From Micromonospora sp. RHAY321 (GTDB taxonomy: Bacteria; Actinomycetota; Actinomycetes; Mycobacteriales; Micromonosporaceae), in contig NZ_JAMHIW010000004.1 of assembly GCF_023896955.1 (NCBI RefSeq), positions 434,001 through 498,000 on the forward strand: a DNA stretch of 64,000 nt, given 5' to 3'. The notes beneath the pieces were generated by a model that saw only the letters and a list, made by a program, of their open reading frames with translations, did no database searches and was not told the DNA's origin. The stretch's first letter is position 1; the number at the start of each line of letters is the position of its first letter. Positions 17,494-26,418 of this stretch are shown here, piece by piece. The position numbers and the translations under genes are program-made.

Positions 17494-17537
17494 GCGTGAT
17501 ACCTCAGAGGCATAAATACGACCGTGAGGTATCACGC
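17494..17537. repeat. 13-bp perfect inverted repeat with AT-rich loop
   Basis: GCGTGATACCTCA (17494-17506) and TGAGGTATCACGC (17525-17537) pair perfectly across an 18-nt loop that contains CATAAATA, strikingly AT-rich for this genome. It lies between the glnD stop and the start of the kinase gene. It could be an operator, a glnD terminator or a dispersed element; nothing here decides. Confidence 0.55.
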
Positions 17538-17616
17538 TCCCGGAAGTGACCGGCCGGCACGAGCGTCGGTGACCCAGCGGGACGGGATCCGGCGGCGAGC
17601 CATATTCCGGCGTGGG

Positions 17617-19947
17617 TCACACGGCGGCCAGGACCGCGGCCTCCAGGCGGGCTCGGGTGGCGTCGTCCGGCCAGCCGCCCACCAGGTAGAAGGCGTCGAC
17701 CACGTCGGCTCCGAGCGTGGAGATGCGGGCCGCGCGGACCAGGGCGCCCGCCTCGTCGAGCGCGCAGGCGACCCGGTAGAGCAGCCCGGCGGCGTCGGCG
17801 GCGCGCAGCTCCAGCAGCACGGCGTCGGTGGCAGCCTCGCGGTGCCAGACCACCCGGGGGGCCGCGCCACCGCCCCGGGCGGCGAGCGCACGGCCGCGCA
17901 GCCGCTGGGTGACCGACACGTCGCCCGCGACCGCCCGACGCAGGTCGGCGCGGAGCGGGACCGGGTCCGGCGGCAGCCCGTAGCGGGGCTGCACCCGGCA
18001 CTCGACCAGGGCACGGCCGTCGACCGCGGAGGCGTCGGCGGAGATCACTTCCAGCCGGTGCAGGGCCAGGCAGCCGGCCACCGTGGCGAGCAGGCCCCGT
18101 CGGTCCGCCGCCGCCACCGCCACGCGGTCCCCGGTCAGGTGGACGACCGGCAGTGGCCCGGCCAGCAGCGCCGGGTCCGGGGCCGGCGGTTCGGGCAGCA
18201 CGCCGGTGTCCAGGGCGGTGCGGACCCGCGCGACCAGCTCGGCGACCAGTCGGCCCTTCCAGTCCGACCAGGCCGCCGGCCCGGTCGCCGCCGCGTCCGC
18301 GCGGACCAGCGCGTGCAGCAGGTCGAGGGTGCCGGTGTCGCCGACCGCCTCGGCCACCGAGGCGATGGTGACCGGGTCGGCCAGGTCCCGGCGGGTGGCC
18401 ACGTCGGGCAGCAGCAGGTGCAGCCGGACCAGCGTGCCGATCAGTTCGGCCTCCCCGGCGGGCAGACCGATCCGGGTCGCCACCGCCTCGGCCACCGGCA
18501 CACCGACCGTGCTGTGGTCGCCGGGCAACCCCTTGCCGATGTCGTGCAGCAGGGCGCCCAGCAGCAGCAGGTCCGGTCGTTCCACCTCGCGGGCGTACCG
18601 GCTGGCCTCGTGGGCGGTCTGCACCAGGTGCCGGTCGAGGGTGTACCGGTGCACCGGGTTGTGCTGGGGCAGGCTCCGCAGCCGGGTCCACTCGGGCAGC
18701 CAGCCGTCGATCAGCCCGTACCGGTCGCAGGTCTCCCAGGCCGGCACCAGGCCGGGCCCGGCGCCGAGAAGGGTGGTCAGCGCGGCCCGGGCCTCGGCCG
18801 GCCAGGGCGCGGGCAGCGGCGGGCAGTACGCCGCCAACCACTCGCAGGTGGCCCGGGCGATCGGCAGTCGGGTGGCCGCCGCTGCGGCGGCCACCCGCAG
18901 TGACAGGCTCGGGTCGGGGCGGGCGCCGATCGCCGTGCGGGCGAGGACCAGCTCGCCGTCGTGCTCGACCACGTCGCGGGCCACCGGGCGGCGCACGGGG
19001 TGGCCGTTCCCGCCCCGGGAGCGGCCGGAGCGCAGCCGGTCGGCGGCCCGGAAGGCGTCGTCCAGTGCGTGGCTGACCGTGCGCGCGTCGCCGGCGACGC
19101 GGCGCAGCAGAGTGTCGCCGTCCTCGACGACGGCGCCCGGGCCCCGCCCGGCGTCGGACGTGCCGAGCTGGAGTTGCCGGAGGCCGAGAAGCGCGGCCAC
19201 CCCGTCACGTTCCTGCGCCACCAGCCGGTCGACGCGGCGGCCGACCTGCTGGTGCAGGGCGTCGCGGGTGTCCAGCAGGCGCAGGTGGGCGGCGCGCACG
19301 GCGGGGCGTAGCGCGTCGGTGATCCCGGCGGCGGAGATCGCGCGCAGCAACCCCACGTCGCGCAGCCCGCCGGCGGCCTCCTTGAGGTCGCCCTCCAGCA
19401 GGAAGGCCAGCTCGCCGTGGGCCTGCCAGCGGGCGGCCGTGACCTCCCGCAGGCCGGGCAACTGGCGGACGGCGGTCCGCCGCCAGTGGTCGGCGGCGGT
19501 ACGGATCAGCGCGTCGGCCAGCGCCCGGTCGCCGGTGACCAGCCGGGCGTCGAGCAACCCGAGGGCCACCTTGACGTCGTCCTGGGCCACCGAGAGCGCC
19601 TCGGCGACGGTGCGCACCGAGTGGTCCAGCCGCAGGCCGGCGTCCCAGATCGGGTACCAGACCGAGGCGGCCAGCTCGTCCGTGCCGGGCACCCCGGAGT
19701 GCAGCAGCACGAGGTCGAGGTCGCCGTACGGGGCGCACTGCCGTCGACCCAGCCCGCCGACGGCGAGCAGCGCCACCCCCTCGCGTGCGGGCAGCAACCC
19801 CCGCAGGAACTCGTCGTACGCCGCCGCCCGGGCCAGCCGGGCCGGCTCGCCGATCCCCCCGGGAACGCCGACGACCTCGTTGATCAGGAGGTGCGCCTCG
19901 CCGTCACCGGCGTTCCCTGACGCGTTTCCCCTGATCAACGAGGTCAT
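17617..19947 (-). CDS. glnD: [Protein-PII] uridylyltransferase / uridylyl-removing enzyme (or adenylyl form)
   Basis: 776 residues. It modifies and de-modifies PII (GlnB) in answer to glutamine. Domains: nucleotidyltransferase at about 55-200 with GGLGRRQ and the metal Asp pair in YGDLDLV (D76, D78); HD domain at about 440-560 with LLGALLHDIGKGLPGDHST; two C-terminal ACT domains (about 600-680 and 695-776) that bind glutamine. In actinobacteria such as Streptomyces and Corynebacterium, GlnD adenylylates PII instead; the sequence does not settle which. The 5' coding end holds two interleaved inverted repeats. It lies 17 bp after glnB. Confidence 0.96.
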   Translation of the reverse strand: MTSLIRGNASGNAGDGEAHLLINEVVGVPGGIGEPARLARAAAYDEFLRGLLPAREGVALLAVGGLGRRQCAPYGDLDLVLLHSGVPGTDELAASVWYPIWDAGLRLDHSVRTVAEALSVAQDDVKVALGLLDARLVTGDRALADALIRTAADHWRRTAVRQLPGLREVTAARWQAHGELAFLLEGDLKEAAGGLRDVGLLRAISAAGITDALRPAVRAAHLRLLDTRDALHQQVGRRVDRLVAQERDGVAALLGLRQLQLGTSDAGRGPGAVVEDGDTLLRRVAGDARTVSHALDDAFRAADRLRSGRSRGGNGHPVRRPVARDVVEHDGELVLARTAIGARPDPSLSLRVAAAAAATRLPIARATCEWLAAYCPPLPAPWPAEARAALTTLLGAGPGLVPAWETCDRYGLIDGWLPEWTRLRSLPQHNPVHRYTLDRHLVQTAHEASRYAREVERPDLLLLGALLHDIGKGLPGDHSTVGVPVAEAVATRIGLPAGEAELIGTLVRLHLLLPDVATRRDLADPVTIASVAEAVGDTGTLDLLHALVRADAAATGPAAWSDWKGRLVAELVARVRTALDTGVLPEPPAPDPALLAGPLPVVHLTGDRVAVAAADRRGLLATVAGCLALHRLEVISADASAVDGRALVECRVQPRYGLPPDPVPLRADLRRAVAGDVSVTQRLRGRALAARGGGAAPRVVWHREAATDAVLLELRAADAAGLLYRVACALDEAGALVRAARISTLGADVVDAFYLVGGWPDDATRARLEAAVLAAV
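19861..19947 (-). promoter_or_regulatory. Possible RNA pseudoknot at the glnD translation start
   Basis: In mRNA order there are two perfect, interleaved inverted repeats: a = GACCTCGTTGATCAGG (19945 to 19930, starting at the G of the ATG), b = GGGAACGCCG (19917 to 19908), a' = CCTGATCAACGAGGTC (19888 to 19873), b' = CGGCGTTCCC (19870 to 19861). Order a-b-a'-b' is that of an H-type pseudoknot with 16-bp and 10-bp stems. It would bury the glnD start region. No function is shown. Confidence 0.5.
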
Positions 19948-19964
19948 GTCGGTCGTCGTCCTGG

Positions 19965-21741
<1,777 letters not shown>

Positions 21742-21854
21742 GCTGGCCTCCTAAAGGTGAATTTCCTCCTTCGCGGCTTTCCGGGGCAGCGTCGCCCGTA
21801 GGCCGGTTGCGCGGAAGCTTCGCGGCCGGCTGTTTCACCCACGGTCCCGTGCCG

Positions 21855-21891
21855 GTTTCCGTTTCGTGACGGGTTGTTTCGTACGTGTCAC
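21855..21891 (-). promoter_or_regulatory. Probable GlnR binding site upstream of amtB
   Basis: Read on the minus strand the site is GTGAC-n6-GAAAC-n5-GTCAC-n6-GAAAC, very close to the double box gTnAC-n6-GAAAC-n6-GTnAC-n6-GAAAC known for GlnR in Streptomyces; only the middle spacer is one base short. It ends 113 bp before the amtB start, where GlnR acts as an activator under nitrogen limitation in related bacteria. The GlnR gene is not in the window. Confidence 0.75.
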
Positions 21892-21984
21892 GAAGTCCGC
21901 ACACCCGCCGGCATGGACGGTGGTGGATCACCCGGACGGCGTACGTCGATGGCCGACCGGTCAGACCCATCGACCGGCGGGCGC

Positions 21985-22848
21985 TCAGCGGAGGGCGTTC
22001 TCCAGGGCGTGCCGCTCGTAGTCGAGCAGCCGCAGGTCGCGCATCGGCCGGCGCAGGTGCCCCTTGTGCACGATCCGGACGAACGCCGGCTCACCGGCCG
22101 CGGCCATCCGGCGGATCCCCTCGACGTGGTCCACGATCCGCTTGCGGATGGTCCGGATGAGCCGGTGCCGGTCCCGGGGGATCAGCCCGTACGCGTCGGC
22201 GAAGAGCCGCAACCGGCGCGGCCGGTCCGGGCGCTTCCAGCCCAGCGTGATCGAGTCCCGGTCGGCGAAGATCGGCACCCAGGTCCAGGCCGCGTACGCC
22301 ACGTCGTAGATCCGGGCGCCGGGCGAGGCGAGGTCGAAGTCGATCAGCCCGAGGGTGCCGTCCGGCCGCCAGATCACGTTGTGCGGGGCGGCGTCGTGGT
22401 GGCAGATCACCTCGGTGTCCGGCGGCGGTGGCCCGAAGGAGCGCCACACCGCCTGCGGCGGCGGCGTGAACCCGTACTGCGCGTCGTGGAACATCCGCAG
22501 CATCGTGGCGACGGTGACCAGCGCCTCGTCGGTCACCCAGTGCGGGGCGAGCGGGTACTCCCCGCACTCCCCCTCCAGGTACGACAGCACCTCGCGGTTG
22601 CGCTCGTCCATGCCGAGCGCCCTGGGGGCGCCGGTGAAGCCGACGTACTCCAGGTGCCGCAGCAGGGCGTGCACGGACGGGGTCCACGGCCCGGCGTTGC
22701 GGCGGACCGTGTCGCCGACCCGGACCACGGTGCTCACGTTGCCGCCGTGCAGCGGGATCTCCTGCGAAGTCACGTACGGTCTCCCGAGGCGCTGCGAGGG
22801 GTGGCCGGGGTCGCGCCAGCCCGCGTACGCGCGATCGTCAGTGGTCAC
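21985..22848 (-). CDS. Aminoglycoside-phosphotransferase-like kinase
   Basis: 287 residues, protein-kinase-like (APH/choline kinase) fold. Catalytic loop ICHHDAAPHNVIWRPDG with the Asp of the Brenner motif, and the metal-binding LGLIDFDLASPGARIYDVAY follow the known order. The N-lobe has LHGGNVSTVVRVGDTVRR, where the Lys expected for ATP binding is not obvious. C-terminal helices include RIVDHVEGIRRMA. The substrate is unknown; resistance is only one of many roles in this family. It ends 243 bp from amtB and lies 6 bp after ftsY in direction of reading, so it may be co-transcribed. Confidence 0.82.
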   Translation of the reverse strand: MTTDDRAYAGWRDPGHPSQRLGRPYVTSQEIPLHGGNVSTVVRVGDTVRRNAGPWTPSVHALLRHLEYVGFTGAPRALGMDERNREVLSYLEGECGEYPLAPHWVTDEALVTVATMLRMFHDAQYGFTPPPQAVWRSFGPPPPDTEVICHHDAAPHNVIWRPDGTLGLIDFDLASPGARIYDVAYAAWTWVPIFADRDSITLGWKRPDRPRRLRLFADAYGLIPRDRHRLIRTIRKRIVDHVEGIRRMAAAGEPAFVRIVHKGHLRRPMRDLRLLDYERHALENALR

Positions 22849-22854
22849 CCGAGA

Positions 22855-24045
22855 CTACGCGTCCCGTCCGGCGGCCTCGGTCCCCAGCAACGCGTCGACG
22901 AACTGCGCCGGGTCGAACGGGGCCAGATCGTCCTTGCCCTCGCCGAGGCCGACGAGCTTCACCGGGATGCCGAGCTTGCGCTGCACGGCGATCACGATGC
23001 CGCCCTTCGCGGTGCCGTCGAGCTTGCTCAGCACCACGCCGGTCACGTTGACCACCTCGGTGAAGACCCGGGCCTGTTCCAGGCCGTTCTGCCCTGTCGT
23101 GGCGTCCAGGATGAGCAGTGTCTCGTCGATCGGGCCCTGCTTCTCCACCACCCGCTTGACCTTGCCCAGCTCGTCCATCAGGCCGATCTTGTTCTGCAGG
23201 CGGCCGGCGGTGTCGATGAGCACGGTGTCCACGCCGGTGTCGATGCCGCGCTTGACCGCGTCGAAGGCGACGCTGGCCGGGTCGGCGCCCTCCGGGCCGC
23301 GGACGGTCTCCGCGCCGACTCGCGAGCCCCAGGTCTCCAGCTGGTCGGCGGCGGCGGCCCGGAAGGTGTCGGCCGCGCCGAGCAGCACGGTGCGGCCGTC
23401 GGCCACCAGCACGCGGGCGATCTTGCCGCAGGTGGTGGTCTTGCCGGCGCCGTTGACGCCGACGACCAGCAGCACCGCCGGCGTGCCGTCCTTCGGCGCG
23501 GTCCGCAGGGACCGGTCCAGGCTCGGGTCGAGCGCGTTGACCAGCTCGGCGGCGAGCAGCGCGCGCAGCTCGGAGGCCGAGCGGGTGCCCAGCACGCGGG
23601 TCCGCTCGCGCAGCCGGTCGACGATGTCGCGGGTGGCGTCGACGCCGACGTCGGCACCGATCAGGCTGTCCTCGATTTCCTCCCAGACGTCCTCGTCGAG
23701 GTGGTCCCGGGCGAGCAGGCCGAGGAGACCCTTGCCGAAGACGTTCTGCGAGCGGGACAGCCGGGAGCGGAGCCGGACCAGCCGCCCGGCGGTCGGCTCG
23801 GGCACCTCCACGGCCGGCGCGGGCGCCTCGATGACCGGCGGTGGCTCGACCAGGACACCGGTGGTCAGATCGGACTCCGGTGCCTCGACAGGCGGGCCGG
23901 CGAGATCCTCCTCGGCCCGGGTGTCGACCTCGGTGCGCGGTAGCGGGGGCTCGGGCCGTCGCCGCAGGCGCGGCACGACCAGCCCGACTGTGCCGACGAT
24001 CAGCACACCGAGCAGGACCAAGGCGAGGACGAGATATTCGGCCAT
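22855..24045 (-). CDS. ftsY: Signal recognition particle receptor FtsY
   Basis: 396 residues. It is the membrane GTPase that docks the SRP-ribosome complex. In contrast to E. coli FtsY, it begins with a transmembrane helix (MAEYLVLALVLLGVLIV), followed by a Pro/Glu-rich acidic A region up to about residue 95. The NG domain follows: GVNGAGKTTTCGKIARVL, LGAADTFRAAAADQLE, VLIDTAGRLQNK, LSKLDGTAKGGI and the end LGEGKDDLAPFD. It starts 85 bp from the divergent PhoD-like gene. Confidence 0.97.
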   Translation of the reverse strand: MAEYLVLALVLLGVLIVGTVGLVVPRLRRRPEPPLPRTEVDTRAEEDLAGPPVEAPESDLTTGVLVEPPPVIEAPAPAVEVPEPTAGRLVRLRSRLSRSQNVFGKGLLGLLARDHLDEDVWEEIEDSLIGADVGVDATRDIVDRLRERTRVLGTRSASELRALLAAELVNALDPSLDRSLRTAPKDGTPAVLLVVGVNGAGKTTTCGKIARVLVADGRTVLLGAADTFRAAAADQLETWGSRVGAETVRGPEGADPASVAFDAVKRGIDTGVDTVLIDTAGRLQNKIGLMDELGKVKRVVEKQGPIDETLLILDATTGQNGLEQARVFTEVVNVTGVVLSKLDGTAKGGIVIAVQRKLGIPVKLVGLGEGKDDLAPFDPAQFVDALLGTEAAGRDA

Positions 24046-24117
24046 GCCGGAATCCTTCCAGATGCCGGCGACGCCGTCCCAGCCACCGCCACCCGGCCGC
24101 TGTCCGGTAACCGGCGG

Positions 24118-24123
24118 TAGGCT
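24118..24123 (+). promoter_or_regulatory. -10 element of a leaderless promoter
   Basis: TAGGCT ends 7 bp before the ATG at 24131, so the predicted transcript start falls on the start codon. No Shine-Dalgarno sequence is present. Confidence 0.55.
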
Positions 24124-24130
24124 CGGCCGC

Positions 24131-25840
24131 ATGCCCGCCGCACACCTGCTCATCGGCCCCCTTCTGCGGCGCGTGGTGGACACCCGGGCGACCATCTGGG
24201 TGGAGACGGCGGCGCCCGCCGTGGTCACCGTCCGCACCGCCGACGGCGCCACCGGCACCGCACCCACCTTCTCGGCGTACGACCACCACTACGCGCTCGT
24301 GGTGGTGGAGGGGCTCACCCCGGACAGCGCGACGACCTACGAGGTGCTGGTCGACGACGAGGTGGTCTGGCCGGTGCCGAGCAGTGGCTTCCCGCCGAGC
24401 GTGATCCGCACGCGGGCCGCCGACGACCGGGACCAGCCGGTCAGCTTGATCTTCGGCTCGTGCCGGGAGACCACCCAGCACGCCACCACCCGCAAGCTCC
24501 CGCCGGACGCGCTGGACGCGTACGCCCGGCGGTTGATGGCCGACCCGGAGCAGGCGCTGCCCGACCTGCTGGTGCTGCTGGGCGACCAGGTCTACGCCGA
24601 CGTCACGTCGCCGACGGTGCGCCGGCTGCTGAAGCGTCGACGGCGGCGGCCGAAGGGCGCCCCGGCCGACCAGGTGGTGAGTTTCGACGAGTACACCAAG
24701 CTCTACCTGGAGTCCTGGCGTGATCCGGAGATCCGCTGGCTGCTCTCCACGGTGCCGAGCGTGATGATCTTCGATGATCACGAGATCATCGACGACTGGA
24801 ACACGTCGGCGGCCTGGCGGGCGGAGGTGCGCGAGCAGCCGTGGTGGGCCGAGCGGATCGGCAGCGGGCTCGCCTCCTACTGGGTCTACCAGCACCTGGG
24901 CAACCTCTCGCCGGACGAGATCGCCGCCGACCCGCTCTTCGCCAAGGTCGCCGCCTCCGAGGACGCCACCGGCGTGCTGCGGGACTTCGGGCGCCGGGTT
25001 GACCAGGAGTCCGACCTCGCGCACGACACCGAGCGCTGGCGGGCGGTGCAGTACCAGTGGAGCTACGCGCTGGACCTGGGCCGGACCCGGCTGGTCATGC
25101 TGGACAACCGGGGCAGTCGGGTGCTCGACCCCGGCAATCGGGCGATGCTGCCGCCGGGCGAGTGGTCCTGGTTCCTCGACCAGGCGCACGGGGTCTACGA
25201 CCACCTCGTGGTCGGTGCCTCCCTGCCGTGGCTGCTACCGCAGGGCATCCACCACATCGAGGCGTGGAACGAGAAGCTCGCCGACTCGCACCGTCCCTGG
25301 GTGGCGCGCGGGGCGGAGAAGCTGCGTCGCGCGCTGGACCTGGAGCACTGGGCGGCCTTCCGGCGCTCGTTCGAGGCGCTCGCCGAGACCTTCGCCCGGA
25401 TCGGCACCGGCACGCCGGGTCGGTCCGGCGTACGGGTCGGCGCCGGGCCCGCGTACGCCCCGCCGGCGTCGATCAGCGTGCTCTCCGGCGACGTGCACCA
25501 CTCGTACGTGGCGAGGGCCCGGTTCGCCGACCCGGCGGTGGTCACTCCGGTGCACCAGCTCACCTGCTCGCCGATCCACAACCAGGTGCCGGCCAGCATC
25601 CGGCCGCTGATGCGGCTGGGCTGGTCGTCGGGCCCGGCCGGGGCCACCCGGGCGCTGGCCCGCTCGGCCGGTGTCCGCCGCCCCGGGGTGCGCTGGCGCA
25701 AGCTGGCCGGCCCCTACTTCGGCAACGCCGTGGCCACCCTGACCCATCGGGGCCGTGGGGCCGAGGTGACCATCGAGGGCACCACGAGCGACGGCCGACT
25801 ACGTCCGGTGATGTCCCGCCGGCTCGCCGGCGACGGCTGA
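24131..25840 (+). CDS. PhoD-like phosphatase/phosphodiesterase
   Basis: 569 residues. The N-terminal 95 residues are a beta-sandwich (Ig/FnIII-like) domain as in other PhoD-like proteins. The metallophosphatase core follows: SLIFGSCRE, LLVLLGDQVYAD, SVMIFDDHEIIDDWN, LGRTRLVMLDNRGSR and SVLSGDVHHSYVA, which supply the metal ligands. There is no signal peptide or Tat motif, so it is cytoplasmic, unlike secreted PhoD alkaline phosphatases. An Arg/Lys-rich insert (LLKRRRRRPKGAP) lies at about 160. Substrate unknown. It is divergent from ftsY. Confidence 0.88.
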   Translation: MPAAHLLIGPLLRRVVDTRATIWVETAAPAVVTVRTADGATGTAPTFSAYDHHYALVVVEGLTPDSATTYEVLVDDEVVWPVPSSGFPPSVIRTRAADDRDQPVSLIFGSCRETTQHATTRKLPPDALDAYARRLMADPEQALPDLLVLLGDQVYADVTSPTVRRLLKRRRRRPKGAPADQVVSFDEYTKLYLESWRDPEIRWLLSTVPSVMIFDDHEIIDDWNTSAAWRAEVREQPWWAERIGSGLASYWVYQHLGNLSPDEIAADPLFAKVAASEDATGVLRDFGRRVDQESDLAHDTERWRAVQYQWSYALDLGRTRLVMLDNRGSRVLDPGNRAMLPPGEWSWFLDQAHGVYDHLVVGASLPWLLPQGIHHIEAWNEKLADSHRPWVARGAEKLRRALDLEHWAAFRRSFEALAETFARIGTGTPGRSGVRVGAGPAYAPPASISVLSGDVHHSYVARARFADPAVVTPVHQLTCSPIHNQVPASIRPLMRLGWSSGPAGATRALARSAGVRRPGVRWRKLAGPYFGNAVATLTHRGRGAEVTIEGTTSDGRLRPVMSRRLAGDG

Positions 25841-25854
25841 TCCGGCCCCGGCCG

Positions 25855-25860
25855 TAGTCT
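25855..25860 (+). promoter_or_regulatory. -10 element of a leaderless promoter (MarR gene)
   Basis: TAGTCT ends 7 bp before the GTG at 25868, placing the predicted transcript start within a base of the start codon; no ribosome-binding sequence precedes it. Confidence 0.5.
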
Positions 25861-25867
25861 CTAGCCC

Positions 25868-26308
25868 GTGGACGAGCACCTGCCGGAGCCGATCCGGGCG
25901 GTCGAGCACGAACTGACCGCCCTGCTTCGCCGTGGTCGGGCGGTTTCCTGGGAGATCGCCCGGGAGGTGCACCCGAACCTCGAACCCAACACGTACGGGC
26001 TGCTGCTGTGGCTGCGCCGGAGCGGGTCGATCCGCCTGACCGAGCTGGCGGCACGGCTCGGGGTGGGCAAGGGGACGTTGAGCCGACAGATCAACGGCCT
26101 GGAGGCGCTCGGCCTGGTCAACCGCGACCCGGATCCGAGTGATCGGCGGGCCGCCCAGATCAGCCTCACCGAGGAGGGCCAGCGCCGGTTCGACCTCGCC
26201 CGATCCGCCCGGTTGGGGGAGTTCCTGCGCGCCCTGGACGACTGGCCCGCCCGGGACGTCGAGGAGTTCGCCCGGTTGCTCGGCCGGTTCAACGACTCCT
26301 GGAAGTGA
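25868..26308 (+). CDS. MarR-family transcriptional regulator
   Basis: 146 residues. The winged helix-turn-helix is clear: IRLTELAARLGVGKGTLSRQ (about 58-77), then INGLEALGLVNRDPDPSDRR with the DxR wing and AAQISLTEEGQRR. Dimerisation helices lie at both ends. It is followed after 110 bp by a DHA2-type exporter, and the gap holds two near-identical palindromes, the usual layout for a MarR repressor that controls its neighbouring pump. The ligand is unknown. Confidence 0.92.
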   Translation: MDEHLPEPIRAVEHELTALLRRGRAVSWEIAREVHPNLEPNTYGLLLWLRRSGSIRLTELAARLGVGKGTLSRQINGLEALGLVNRDPDPSDRRAAQISLTEEGQRRFDLARSARLGEFLRALDDWPARDVEEFARLLGRFNDSWK

Positions 26309-26347
26309 CCCCCGCCGACGGGGAATGACCCAGCGGTCCCACAAGTT

Positions 26348-26388
26348 GTTGCTTGAGGCAACCAAAGCATACGGTTGCCTCAGGCAAC
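26348..26388. promoter_or_regulatory. Paired 15-bp palindromes, probable MarR operators
   Basis: GTTGCTTGAGGCAAC (26348-26362) and GTTGCCTCAGGCAAC (26374-26388) are each near-perfect palindromes, 26 bp centre to centre, about 2.5 helical turns apart. They lie in the gap before the exporter, flanking a possible -10 (GCATAC at 26367). The motif TTGCCT-AGGCAA fits other MarR operators in symmetry and size. Confidence 0.75.
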
Positions 26389-26418
26389 TCCCAGGCGGCC
26401 ACTCGGAGGCAGGCAACG

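Noticed and set aside
21985..22848. Aminoglycoside resistance gene
   Set aside because: The APH-like fold is shared by many small-molecule kinases, the N-lobe is divergent, and no resistance context is present.
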